NCBI RefSeq assembly: GCF_964355755.1
Contig: NC_092672.1
Location: forward strand, 15,746,501-15,810,500
DNA: 64,000 bases
Reading direction: 5' to 3'
Source of the DNA: Antedon mediterranea
Taxonomy: Eukaryota; Echinodermata; Crinoidea; Comatulida; Antedonidae
The position numbers and the translations under genes were made by a program. Below are positions 20,726 to 32,377 of this stretch, piece after piece. A model generated the notes under the pieces. That model was not told where the DNA came from. It saw only the letters and a list, made by a program, of their open reading frames with translations, and searched no databases. Numbering within the stretch: the first letter of the stretch is position 1; each line of letters begins with the position of its first letter.

Positions 20726-21086
20726 GACCCCATAAACTTCTCAATATTACGTTATATAGGGCCAGAGGCGTAGGCTGGTTGCTGTCTCTGGGTGAAATAG
20801 AGTTGCTACAGTAGGTCCCAGAAATTGGACTTATACTTCGAAATATGAAACGAAATTTTTAAGTATCCAGTACCAGCGCTATGGTTGGGGCTGAGCTAAG
20901 AAAATTTGACAAACTTTTTAACAGACCCCGTCTAAAAAGTAATATTGAGAAGTTTTTGTGAACAGAGACCTGTGTCTCAGGTCTCTGCAGTGTTCCAAGG
21001 TCTCTGTTTTTGTAAGACCCTGTTGGCTACTTAATTTAGATGTGAACCGTGTATAAAATGTAAACATTGAGAAGTTTTTTGGGGTC
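20726..21086. mobile_element. Non-autonomous terminal-inverted-repeat element
   Basis: The ends GACCCCATAAACTTCTCAAT (20726) and ATTGAGAAGTTTTTTGGGGTC (to 21086) are inverted repeats with few mismatches. A third partial terminus TAATATTGAGAAGTTT lies inside at 20940. No open frame. Target duplication is unclear, so the superfamily is not assigned. Confidence 0.6.
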
Positions 21087-21826
21087 TTCTAGAACAGGAA
21101 CCTATGCGCTTCGAGTTTCTGGCGTCTGCAGTGATTTTTATTATCTCTAAAAAAAAGGGCACCTTGTAAAATTGGGGGGGGGGGGGGATATAATCCCTGG
21201 ATCTCCCACTGGATCTGCCCTAGATTTGAAATAGAAATAAATATGCTAAAGCTGAATTTTTCAGGCTAGTTCCCAAATTTAATTAACGATTACTAAATTA
21301 AAAGCACTATGTACTTAACATATACATTTAGAATTGATGTATATCTATACAATAGAACTTAACTATGTGGATTGTCAGATTTTTTTAAAAGTGGGCATGT
21401 CATGTATACTCTGTGCATACACACAAATATATCACAGGATTAATTGAACCTCTAAAATTTAGGGGATCCGTATCCGCTTTTGGACCTGTCATATACAAAA
21501 CAATCAAACTATTATAGAAGGTGTACTAATATAAACATAACTGGAAATATATTTTGGCCTTTAACCTTCCTTAAGGTACGCCAATAAAATGTATCTATGT
21601 AGTTTGCCATGAGCACCGTAGTAAATAATCGATGCTAATTTTTGTATTCACTCTTGTTAATTATACTCTTGACAATGACATTGATAAATATGTTTTTCTT
21701 CATAATCTGCCTGGTTTGTAAATAGGGGGCAAGGGGACCATCCAGTGATTGTACCACAGGAATGTCCAACTAATGTAACCATTAGTTGTAATATTTTGGA
21801 AGGCCTAACCCATTAATGAATATTAA
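21087..21826. other. Gene-free stretch with a G tract
   Basis: Non-coding; a run of about 14 G residues lies at 21175-21188. Nothing else supported. Confidence 0.5.
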
Positions 21827-21836
21827 TTAAGTTCAC

Positions 21837-22924
21837 GGGTGTCACGAAACCTAAGACCACGAAAGCTAAGACCCCCTAGGACCTAAGATCACGAAAGCTA
21901 AGACCCAAGACCTAAGATTACAAATTCTAAGATATACTACAGCTTAAAAACAATACTTGTTTATCCATACATAATTTTAAACACAGTAGGTTTCATTTAT
22001 TACCATAAATATAATTAAATACTACCGCAAAACATAGATAAATTTACATTATTTTCGCCCGTTGAGTAAATGTATATTTTTTTCTTTACAACAAACAAAC
22101 TTGATGGGTTGTTTGTTGGTATATATTTACTCCATTGTGTTGGTTCAGAGGATGTTTTTCTTACGCACCTGCCTTTCTTGTATTTTGACTCCAAATTTGT
22201 TGACGAACTTTATCCTGAATACCACACTTTAAAATTAGGATTTATAAGTACTTTCAGACGGAGAAACACATAAAAACAAATAAATAATCCTTTTAATTGA
22301 TGATTTTACAGACATGTTTCTTTGTATACTGTAACTCCTCGAGCTCCCCCGATGCTCAATGTTTTTGTTTCTATGGAGCGCCAGAAGAGCAACAATAATA
22401 GTACAAGTATAAAAACAGAAAGAAAACGAAACAAATCATGATTTTTAAATTAAAATTTATTTGCCAGTATTTATTTCTTCGTACTTGCATGATTATACTA
22501 TTATCATTACAATTTTAATTTTACATTGTTCCATCCACACTGTAGATGGACTCCACAGAGTTTTCAGCCCTCTATATAATTTTTGCTCTTTTGACGTTCC
22601 ATAGAAACAAAAACATTGAACATGGTGGAAGGCCTACTGCTACTGTACTGTAGGCTAGTCATGCGAAATTCGCAAACAGTGTGTGTGCGCGAGAAAAACG
22701 TCTGTAAAATGATCAATTTAAAAATGTATTTGTTACTTTTTATGTGATTCTTTTTCATAAAAGTGCCAATTCTAAGGTGTGGTATTCAGAATAAATGTTG
22801 GGAGTTAAAATACAAGGCAGGTGCGAAAGATAAATATTTGTAATCTTAGGTCTTGGGTCTTAGCTTTCGTGATCTTAGGTCTTAGGGGGTCTTAGCTTTC
22901 GTGGTCTTAGGTTTCGTGACACCC
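21837..22924. mobile_element. Fold-back / Mutator-like element, copy 1, with 10-bp duplication
   Basis: The element starts GGGTGTCACGAAACC and ends GGTTTCGTGACACCC. It is flanked by the perfect 10-bp direct repeat TTAAGTTCAC (21827-21836 and 22925-22934). The ends contain subterminal repeats of ACGAAAGCTAAGACC. The two halves are imperfect inverted copies of each other for most of their length: for example AATACCACACTTTAAAATTA near 22220 against TAAGGTGTGGTATTC near 22775. It is thus a fold-back element of 1088 bp with no transposase. A 9-11-bp duplication and long inverted repeats fit Mutator-like or Foldback elements. Confidence 0.9.
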
Positions 22925-22934
22925 TTAAGTTCAC

Positions 22935-23421
22935 TGTACATATTATATCACAGTAAAAAAAAGTACTCATGGGAAATGCTCTAACTTTTAGTGTTACTTT
23001 ATCTGTCATTTACATCAGGGAGTACATACCAATGCTCCAATACACGATGCTAAGCCAATGATGATAATGAGTTCAGAATCTGTTTGGGCTTTAGCTTATT
23101 TTTAATCCTGGTGACCAAATAAATACTATTATTTAATATTCGATACACAATTTAATTAAAGCTGCAGTCCTCCAAAAAATATATACCAATTGTTTTAGAA
23201 CTTTTAATACAGAATCTTTACTGGTCTAATGAGAAACAATTAGAACTAAAACGGCACTCTGAGAGTGCATACCGCCGCCTACTGTATAATTCACCTACAT
23301 AAGATTTTTGTGTCTTAATGCAAATTTGGTGTAATGGTTATGTAACCAGCCTTTCAACTAGCCGAATAGTTTCAGTTGACTAACAATAGAACAGCAACGC
23401 CAAAAACAAACAGGTGAATTT
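22935..23421. other. Gene-free stretch
   Basis: Non-coding; nothing supported. Confidence 0.45.
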
Positions 23422-23882
23422 GGGCCTGTTTCTGCTGCAACTGCTCAAAATACGGTATTAAAATACGGTATTTTTTATACGGTATTTTTAGTACCCCGTT
23501 TCTGCTAACAATACTTCTTGGGTAGTCGTGTTAAAATCCATCCTTTTAACCTTAATTTGCAATAAATAAATAATAAATGTGGTTGTCCTTTTTATTACCT
23601 TTTAGTTGGCCGGACAATTTAACTTCCCCTCCCCCTCCCTCCCCACACAGATTTATATAGTAAATACCATAACGTCTTCGCTCCACATTTTCGCCGAATA
23701 TATCTATACACGTGTGTAAAATAGCTAATAGCGACAGAAAATAAAAACACGATGTTGACCTCATGTTGCAGGTTTAAAAAAATATGGTATTTTTTATTGG
23801 CAGCAGAAACAAAATACTTAATAATTAATAATTAATTAATACGGTATTAAAAAAATATTTTTTTGGCAGCAGAAACAGGGCC
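23422..23882. mobile_element. MITE with GGGCCTGTTTCTGCTGC ends
   Basis: The left end GGGCCTGTTTCTGCTGC and the right end GCAGCAGAAACAGGGCC are inverted repeats (16 of 17 match). TTT lies on both sides (23419-23421, 23883-23885), a possible 3-bp duplication of PIF/Harbinger type. Each end is itself a ~90-bp module bordered by GTTTCTGCT motifs; a solo module is found at 3069-3146. The interior carries no transposase; a minus-strand frame at 23552-23764 is not recognisable. Confidence 0.65.
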
Positions 23883-25758
23883 TTTGAAAAAAAAAAAGGT
23901 TTTTAAAAACTATTACTACTGTACATTAAATCAAATTATGTTTTTATGTTTTAAAATTACAAATCACAAATTATAACTCTTGCCTCTTGTACAAAAATGA
24001 AGTTTTTTGGAAAAGAAAATGCAATTTCAGTTTACTTGTTACTTTAAGAGTACTGCTTGTCGGCTTTTGAAAATTGTCTTTTACCACTCAGGTCTGAAAA
24101 TAATAGTAAAAAGTGGTCCAGAACTGGGACCCTGGTCCGGATTGCCTCCAAAATTTAATGGAGTGGTCCTTGACTACCTGTAATCAAATGACAGGAATAT
24201 ATTTAGGTTTTATATACAATATACTGAATTGGAATTTATAGTACACGAGCCTGTATGCTAATCATAGTATGATTATCTTAATCTAAATTTAGGAAGAATT
24301 CGCCGAGAAAAAACATAAATATAAATTTTGATCAACAGTCAGAATGAAAGCTCTTAAAAGCAATTAAGCAAATGTACACCATGGATGCACAGATCGTTTG
24401 TTAATGATTTATACCTTTGATTTATTTTGCTATGCATTCAGAGAATAAAGATTAACTGTATATGTGGCTTGTTTGAGGTTGTTTGCTAATATTGTAATTC
24501 ATAGGTTCAATTAAGTGAAAAGGCAAAGTTTAGCAAACTGCTCTTGGGTGTATTGAAATTACAGTGTTTTAGTTTTAAGCTCTACTTAAACATGATTAAC
24601 ATCATATGGTAATTGGTCAGTTATGTCCTTGTATCTGCCTCTACACAGTTTCATCAATGAAGAATAAACTCTTTGCCATAATTATATAGTATCAGAATTT
24701 CTTTATAATTCAGATTTGCTGTTGAACAGTTTAGATAGAAATAGTTAGTATTTTTTAAGGTTTTATATTGTGTTCTTGATAGTAATTACCAAAAATGTAT
24801 CCTAATACTTTTTTTTTATATGAAAATATTTTTGTTTAAAAATTTAATTTAAAATGATTTTATAGTTTTACTAATTATCGATTTAATTAAAACATGACCA
24901 ACTTCAACAAAAAATCATCATAATATATAATATCATTGGCCATTAAGTTACATTTTAAAGTAGTTGTAGTAGTGTAGTTTAACTTGCATAATTTTAAAAC
25001 GATATAACTGGTTTAGGTAGAATAACATTTTTAAAATGAGTATTCAAAATTATGTAAAACTCATATACGTTTCATGAGAAATAACTTAAAATCCATTTTA
25101 CTTAGGGTCTGTCAAATAAAAAGTTTACATAAAAAGTATATTTTTAGACCGTCATTTCTACTAAATTTGTGTTCTTAAATAACTGTTTGAATTAGTCGTT
25201 GACAAAGTTGTTAACATTGCCCAACCAATGATCAGGCAGTCAAATGTTCAATATATATACAACTGTCAGTAAAATAACTATGTTGTAGCTAACCAGTTCA
25301 AGGACGTTCTAACCCCAATCGTTTGTTTGTTTTCACAACACGCCTTCAGGAAGTTATATTCAAGAGAATGGGAGAATTAGGAAACACTTACCACACAGAA
25401 GCTTATAGTTTACTAAGGCTGAAAAAATGGAATTCTGTAAACTTGGACTGGGCATACACATACCCCAAAGCACGATCTGGAAGAAGAGTCTAATAATAAA
25501 TAATTTCTCAGCCACTGGCCACATAACAGTGTATTCAATCTTCTCAGGCATATAACCACCAACTAACTGCATAACCACCGGGGGACATAAGTCTTTAATT
25601 CCCAGCCAGTGGCGGTCCGTCAGCAAACAAGGTTGCCGGGAAAAAAAGTTAGGCAAATAAGAATAAACTATTATTATTCTGACAATAATTGAACTGTAAG
25701 CATAATTCTTTCATCAGTAAAACTATTGTTTATTTACATGTAAAAAAATGTAGTTATT

Positions 25759-25788
25759 ATCTAGCGCGTACAGCCGTACGCGCTAGAT
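25759..25788. repeat. Perfect 13-bp hairpin rich in CpG
   Basis: ATCTAGCGCGTAC and GTACGCGCTAGAT are exact inverted repeats around the 4-base loop AGCC. The GC-rich stem stands out in AT-rich surroundings. Function unknown. Confidence 0.85.
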
Positions 25789-26148
25789 TGTTTACTTACA
25801 AATCTTCAAAAGGTCTGGTGACCTAACCCTATTCAACCTTGTTTATGTAGTAGTTGAGCCTCTCATGACCTGGGATTTGTTTGTAATATAAGTCGGTAAA
25901 TGTAATTATAAGTGCCAAAAACAGGGGTTTTTTTTCTCGAGGCCTTCATTATTCAAATTCTTTTAGAGAAAAAGCTCAAATACCATAAAGAATGTCCATT
26001 TATTTCATTTTTTTAAACAAAATTGTGAATCCATGAAGCTGAACTATAAAACCACCATTTTATGATATGGTGTCATTGGAAGCCAATCAAAGCTGAGAGG
26101 CATTGCTGACCGTTGAATGATTTTGGAATCTGGCTATTTGATTGGTGG

Positions 26149-26194
26149 CAATGGTGGATGCGAATCAGTGGCAATGGTGGATGCGAATCACTGA
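26149..26194. repeat. 22-bp direct duplication
   Basis: GTGGCAATGGTGGATGCGAA occurs twice in immediate tandem, with one base change at the end. Simple local duplication. Confidence 0.85.
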
Positions 26195-26297
26195 CAACGG
26201 AATGTTTTCTCTCGTGTGTACCGTGAAGTCACATGGTCTCTCTCTACTGATCGTTAATACACAAATTTAGAGAAATGAATTTGTCCGGATTCCCTTA

Positions 26298-27205
26298 CGC
26301 CCGTATTCTTAAACCGGACTTTAGTCGTAGTTCGAGCTAAAACTAAAAAAATGACATCATTTTAATTCATAAACCGAACTTCAACTAAATCACCGACTAA
26401 ATCAGGCCAACCTCGACTAAATCGAGACGGATTTTGATCGATTTTTTCAGTCCTTGAGGGGGCAGGCTAAATGGTCGACTAAATGGTTTTTAAGCGATGT
26501 TTATAAAAAACGTAACAGTCATTGAGTTGTTATATTGGACAGATATTGAAGAATGAAATATCTATATTTATATTAGCTTAATTAAATATACATTGGTATA
26601 AGTTACAATAATGAAAATCATCTTTATTTACAACTGTATACAAATTACATTATTTTCATCGCGCAAGTCCAACTTGAACTACGTCACGCCATAGCGACAA
26701 TGGGAGATGCGGCAATTCACCACGCGATGGAATGTTTAGGGGGCCTAGTGCTTTCTTGTCACGCTATGAAGTGCGTGGTTCATCGCGATCATACTTTGTT
26801 GGAGGCCTAGAAAATACCGTACCGCCATGGTTCCTAAATATATTTTGAAGATTTTGTTTGTTGTTAATCAAAAGTACTTCACTGTTAAATTAATACTGAT
26901 CTTGTTCTAATAATTAACAATTAAAATTATTTTTCATGTATATAGTCCTGATGCGTAAAAGGTTTTGTAAGAAAATGGAAAGTGATATCAATTCGCAAAA
27001 TTTTGTCTGCTCCTCAAATACTCTCTTGTCATTGGCCAATGTTTAGCCTTTGTTACCCAGACGTGTGCAACTCGACCAAAAGCTCGACTTCATTAAGTCG
27101 AACTGCAAACTTCGACTACTTCGAATTTGAAGTAATAGCTCGAACTACGACTTTTTCAAGTCGAACTTCGAACTACGACTAAAGTCCGGTTTAAGAATAC
27201 GGGCG
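26298..27205. mobile_element. PIF/Harbinger-type element, 908 bp, TTA duplication
   Basis: Perfect inverted termini begin CGCCCGTATTCTTAAACC at the left and end GGTTTAAGAATACGGGCG at the right. The identity continues through CGGACTTTAGTCGTAGTTCGA, about 39 bp. TTA flanks both sides (26295-26297, 27206-27208). Further internal TCGAACT/AGTTCGA copies make the subterminal regions repetitive. No transposase frame remains, so it is a non-autonomous derivative. Duplication length and sequence point to PIF/Harbinger. Confidence 0.88.
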
Positions 27206-27208
27206 TTA

Positions 27209-28455
27209 CACTGCGGAGCATTATTCCCACCTCTGTGCGTAATATATATTTAAGAAAAACATATGGTATTTTAATAAATTGCAAAAAAATATTAATTGAG
27301 ATAATTGTGTAATTATTTTTGTGGTGTGTGATGGGCAAAGGGTTAGTCTACAGTTAGGTATAAAAAAAAAAGTAATTTGCATATTGATGACGTCATGTGA
27401 CGTCATTACAGGTATTTTGGATTTCGTGTTTTCTATCGAATCAATGATAAAAACTATATTTTCTATAAGAAATTCTTATGGAATACGTTTTTCCAACTGG
27501 ATATTAATGAAGATACGTACAAAAAAAAAAAAAAAAAAAATTGAATTATTTTTATTGTTTTATAAAAATTATTCACAAATCAAAATTTTGGGGCAAAATC
27601 ATGAAAATAATGACATTTTACAAAAATTCACTATAGTACAAAAACTAACTATTGTTTCAGAATTTTTTTTTTTGCGTGTTGTGATAAACACAATGTTGCC
27701 CTACTGGGGCTGGTAAATTTTGGTTACTTTCAAAATGGCCGCCATTACGCTACTCAAAACAACTTTCCAAGATATAATACTATTAAATACTATACTATAT
27801 AATATAACTATAGAGGGCGCATTATTTTCAAGACGATAATACAACTATAGAGGGCGATTTTTTTTGCTGGAAATTTTTTTTTTATGACTTGCAAAAATAT
27901 TCAAGTCCTTCGAAAAAATATAGAGGGTATTATAGGCAAATACGATTAAATCATTGTTTTGCCCATACCCAGTATTACCGTGTATACGTATTTCAATGAC
28001 GTCTGTTTATACCCGGTAGTACCGCGGTATACGCAGTGAAAGGATGGTTAAATAAACAACTTTATATATTTTATAAAACTTTAATAACAAGTTTTATTGA
28101 TATTTCTAATGGCAATATATAAAATATATTACTAAAAAACTAAATTTTAACAAAAAATAGCATAGTTAATACAATTGTCGACTGAAGACGCAAATTGTTT
28201 ACATACTTCGTGGCCGGCTAAAAACAATCATTTCCGGCAATGTTTTAGACCCTATATTTAAAAAACTACAAGTCAGATTTTTGTAATTCTTTCTTAATTG
28301 TAATATTAATACAAAATACTAACAGATAATATTTAATTTGGTTGAAAAATAACAACTTTTAATTTTACATCGTTATCCCTATATAGACAACATGAATTAT
28401 TATATTATGCAGTCCTAGATTGATCACCATCATGTATAGGTAATGACACTAAGGT
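27209..28455. other. Gene-free stretch with homopolymer runs
   Basis: AT-rich. It contains an A tract at 27521-27540, a palindromic GATGACGTCATGTGACGTCAT near 27387, and two copies of AACTATAGAGGGCG near 27810 and 27850. The 131-codon plus frame 27321-27716 is low-complexity and I do not regard it as a gene. Confidence 0.45.
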
Positions 28456-29444
28456 CGTGTTCGTACGGTGGTTAAAATAAGCGCTTAATTTCACCCATGC
28501 CTCGGGTTATAAATTGAGCGTTGTTCGTACTTGAAATATTTAACCGCTTATAAATGCTTAATCAATGAATCACAAACCGGAAATTACGTTTTAAGGTCAG
28601 TTGTCTTTACAACCTACGACCCCATTTTCGCACGCTAGTTTCGTGTTGTATATTTTTTACTCGCGATCTTTCTTTACAATAACAATTACTTGCTACCTTT
28701 TACACTGCTTATCCTTGCGACAAACCTTATGCCTCTTAACGCCGATAATCTTGCCGAAATATGCCTTCTCCTGACGACCATTATTTTACTCCTTGACGAA
28801 GAATTTGAGCCCAATGTAACACGAAACACCACCCATGTAGACCAGCTAGGCCTACTAAGCGGTCTACACCAACAAGGACAGCACCAGCTGACGATCGCTC
28901 TCGAAGCGTGTATGGAAGAGCTTCGTAGGAGAAATGACGGGCCTAGGCAGCGAACGTTTGTCAAAATTTGACACATTGCCTCTATCGGAGATTTATTATC
29001 CTCGGAGGCCGAGTATAATTGGATTATCGCTGAAATAACCTGCAAATTTGGTGAACATTTTGCCTCGAATTTTTTGTAGCCTGAGGCAAAAGTTAATTGG
29101 ATCACGCGAACGGAAATCGGGAATAAGCTGGTATTTTCAACCCCTACGAACAGGCCCTAATTTTGTCAGCAAATTGGCAATTCCTGTCCTCCCCGAATTC
29201 AAAATACTGGAATCGCTACTGTTCCCAGCCACTGTCCACATAACATTCAATCTTCTCGGGCATAACACATTGCCTACTCCATACCTCAACTGCCCAGCAT
29301 TCTGTCCATTTGTCGTGCTTGCATACCTGCTGCACAATTCCCCTATGGAAAACAGTTTTAGTCTACTCCATATTCAGGCCTAAACTTCCTCCATGTCTAC
29401 TCCCCTCAGCCCTGCTCTCAGCCATCTCCCTCTTCTCCCCATGC
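28456..29444 (+). other. Unassigned segment with a 93-codon frame, interrupted by the fold-back element
   Basis: The plus frame 28690-28971 contains LLLTTIILLLDEEFEP and ends ELRRRNDGPRQRTFVKI. The acidic-after-hydrophobic start vaguely recalls the N terminus of Harbinger-type proteins, but I cannot confirm any family. GC content and codon appearance are higher than in neighbouring DNA. The segment and its continuation at 30541-30780 flank the 29455-30530 insertion. It could be an eroded DNA transposon or an exon-like relic. Confidence 0.3.
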
Positions 29445-29454
29445 CTTCCCAGTA

Positions 29455-30530
29455 GGGTGTCACGAAACCTAAGACCACGAAAGCTAAGACCCCCTAAGAC
29501 CTAAGATCACGAAAGCTAAGACTCAAGACCTAAGATTACAAATATTTATCTTTCGCACCTGCCTTGTATTTTAACTCCCAACATTTATTCTGAATACCAC
29601 ACCTTAGAATTGGCACTTTCATGAAAAAGAATCACATAAAAAGTAACAAATACATTTTTAAGTTGATGATTTTACAGACGTTTTTCTCGTACACAAAATG
29701 ACTAGCCTACAGACAGTATAGTACACTAGTAGGCCTACCCGGCATGTTCAATGTTTTTGTTTCTATGGAACGTCAAAAGAGCAAAAATTATATAGAGGGC
29801 TGAAAACTCTGTGGAGTCCATCTACATAAACAATGTAAAATTAAAATTGTAATGATAATAGTATAATCATGCAAGTACAAAGAAATAAATACTGGCAAAT
29901 AAATTTTAACTTAAAAATCAATCAAGTTTTTTTGTTTCGTTTTCTTTCTGTTTTTATACTTGTACTATTATTGTTGCTCTTTTGGCGCGCCATAGAAACA
30001 AAAACATTGAGCGGGGAGCTCGAGGAGTTACATTACAGTATACAAAGAAACACGCCTGTAAAATCATCAATTTAAAGGATTTATTTATTTGTTATTATGT
30101 GTTTCTCCTTCTAAAAGTACTTATAAGTCCTAATTTTAAAGTGTGGTATTCAGGATAAAGTTAGTCAACAAATTTGGAGTCAAAATACAAGAAAGGCAGG
30201 TGCGTAAGAAAAACATCCTCTGAACCAACACATTGGAGTAAATATATACCAACAAACAACCCGTCAAGTTTGTTTGTTGTAAAGAAAAAATATACATCTA
30301 CTCAACGGGCGAAAATAATGTGAGTTTATCTATGTTTTTCGGTAGTATTAAATTATATTTATGGTAATAAATGAAACCTACTGTGTTTAAAATTATGTAT
30401 GGATAAACAAGTATTGTTTTTAAGCTGTAGTATATCTTAGAATTTGTAATATTAGGTCTTGGGTCTTAGCTTTTGTGATCTTAGGTCTTAGGGGGTCTTA
30501 GCTTTCGTGGTCTTAGGTTTCGTGACACCC
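29455..30530. mobile_element. Fold-back / Mutator-like element, copy 2, with 10-bp duplication
   Basis: It has the same ends as copy 1 (GGGTGTCACGAAACC ... GGTTTCGTGACACCC), with the interior in opposite orientation. It is flanked by the perfect 10-bp repeat CTTCCCAGTA (29445-29454 and 30531-30540). At 1076 bp it is close in length to copy 1. Two unrelated 10-bp duplications at two copies fix the element boundaries and duplication length. It interrupts the unassigned segment that starts at 28456. Confidence 0.92.
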
Positions 30531-30540
30531 CTTCCCAGTA

Positions 30541-31117
30541 TAGTCCTTCTTCTCTACTTGCTCTCAAGCCATGATCATCTCGCTCCCTGTCTGCTCTCCT
30601 CCATCAGCTCTTTCCCAACTCCACCCTTTTTTGCTCTTCAGAGAATTAGCCTATCATGTGACCATTATCCTGGCCAATCAGCTTTCACATATACCATAAA
30701 TTTGTTACCCTATTGTCAAGAATTTCATTTTTTCTGCTTTGCAGCAGATTTTCTGAAATTCTTAAATTGACTATAAATATAAACCTAACAACCTTTTTAA
30801 AATGAAACTTGACACATATGATTCATGTCAAGAGTCATCTCCGTACACACGCTTTGAAAGTTAAAAATACTCAAAATCAATTTCTAATCAAATGAGAGCA
30901 CAGGACATTTTAAGCATTTTACATTTTACACAAATGTGCGCGTTGCACACACACTTAATGCGCACAGCTTGTTTGCGGCTTAGAAAAAAACGTTTTTGCG
31001 CTTGATATTTTATTCTTTGTACCTTTTATGTTACTAAATGGCTGGATATGGTAATCTTGCACATAAAATTAAACAATTAAATGAGACTTACCTGCAAGTT
31101 GAAGTTTGGTTGTGGTT
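30541..31117. other. Gene-free stretch
   Basis: Right continuation of the pre-insertion segment, then non-coding DNA. A minus-strand CAGGTAAGT at about 31087-31095 is a perfect splice-donor match, but I can attach no exon to it. Confidence 0.4.
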
Positions 31118-32036
31118 CTACACTGCCCTCCAGTTGATAGTAGGAATTTGGTGTATTGCACACCTGCTCTATAAGCATGTGACGTAGCTACAGAACGTAT
31201 ACTATGAGATTTAAATATACCTGTGTCAATTCCAGATTTTTGACATCATATCTTTTATTCACTTTATTCCTCTATGAGGCCATGTTACTGATGTTACCAA
31301 TTGTGCAAACTATAATCTGTGATAGAGCACTCCTTGCGGTGTTAACCGCACTATAGCCTAGTCCAAATGAAGCATAGTAAGAAATTCTAAAACTGATTCT
31401 ATAGGAGGTTTAACAGGTTTGACTGAAGGAGTAAGTTGGTAGTCCCCTGAAAAATGTTTCTCTGTCAGCACATTTCCCTGATAACCTTACCGCTATCAAT
31501 ATAATCTTCTCTTGTCGTACGTTAGTAACAAGTTCATCCTCGGTATGATAATAGGGTTGTCTATCAGTAGATCCATCAATGTTGTAAAGCAAGGTTGGTT
31601 TGGGCCTTCAATTTGGGGAAAGGGGGCAATTATATTTTTGAATTGGGTATTAATTTTTTGTCTGTTGTCCACCAGCTTAATTCCTTCCTCAAATTGTTTG
31701 TGATACACATCATAGCATCAAAGTTGCCCGTGTTTCTTTTTAATGCAAAGTCCTTAGCAAATTCTAAATTCCTGTAATGCAAAGGCCCCATATTTACTGC
31801 CGGGAAGCTTTCCACAACACTTCCGATGACTTTTGCTACCCCTCTAATGGTATCCTCTTTTTTGGTAAAAGTATCTGAGCATAAACGTTTTATGTTGTCC
31901 TCTTTTTCTTTGGGTAATGTAACCTTAATGCTTATTCTTCTTAGTGTAGTCTTCTGCAATAAGCAAAAACTACTCGTTAACACATGCACGATCACATCTT
32001 ATGGAATTACCACATCAACCCAGAGGGCAGTGTAGA
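31118..32036 (-). mobile_element. DIRS-like reverse transcriptase / RNase H remnant between inverted GGGCAGTGTAG ends
   Basis: The minus frame 31630-31995 contains VVESFPAVNMGPLHYRNLE followed by GNFDAMM and LSWW, a pattern I associate with the RT-RNase H connection of DIRS-type retroelements. Adjacent minus frames (31496-31708, 31410-31592) look like frameshifted continuation. CTACACTGCCCTCCAGTTGAT at 31119 and ATCAACCCAGAGGGCAGTGTAG at 32014 are inverted relative to each other and bracket the fragment, possibly inverted terminal sequence of DIRS type. No tyrosine recombinase is seen. Confidence 0.5.
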
Positions 32037-32375
32037 ATTCATGATAATGGCACCTCTAATTCGCCAGAAATGACACTCTATATCGGGCTATACGCTATCA
32101 AACACCTGACTAACAATAGAATAACATTTTTTGCGTTCGATGTGAAGGTCAGAGGAAGTCGAAATCCCCGACAAAGGCACTTCCGGTAAGCTAATACATT
32201 CTGCCAATTATAATCAATTAATACAAATTAATTATTATTATCAATTAATAATTTTAAAAAGTTGAAGGTGCTGCTATAAATATATTGGGCAAAAAAAGTT
32301 GAAACTGCTGCTATAAATATATTGGGCAAAAAAAGTTGAAACTGCTGCTATAAATATATTGAGCAAAACGCTGAA
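32037..32375 (+). repeat. Dispersed repeat family X, copy 1, with three 37-bp units
   Basis: It shares CTATATCGGGCTA, GTCAGAGGAAGTC, CACTTCCGGTA, TATCAATTAATAATT and CTGCTGCTATA..AAATATATTG with 51300-51508. Within this copy, GTTGAA.CTGCTGCTATAAATATATTG is tandemly present three times (32261, 32298, 32335; period 37), against once in the other copy. It ends at GAGCAAAACG, directly beside the Penelope flank repeat. Confidence 0.75.
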
Positions 32376-32377
32376 TT

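Larger units (their letters stand above)
23886..26294. other. Long gene-free stretch
   Basis: About 2.4 kb of AT-rich DNA. A minus-strand frame at 25360-25656 lacks any domain I know. Part of it (25505-25560, CCACATAACAGTGTATTCAATCTTCTC) resembles 29230-29265 and is probably repeat-derived. One strong hairpin at 25759-25788 is listed separately. Confidence 0.45.

Noticed and set aside
27321-27716. 131-codon plus-strand frame
   Set aside because: It crosses A homopolymers (poly-lysine) and AT-rich DNA; nothing supports a gene.
31087-31095. Splice donor CAGGTAAGT on the minus strand as evidence of a host exon
   Set aside because: No adjoining coding frame or acceptor could be linked; it may belong to the DIRS-like remnant or be chance.
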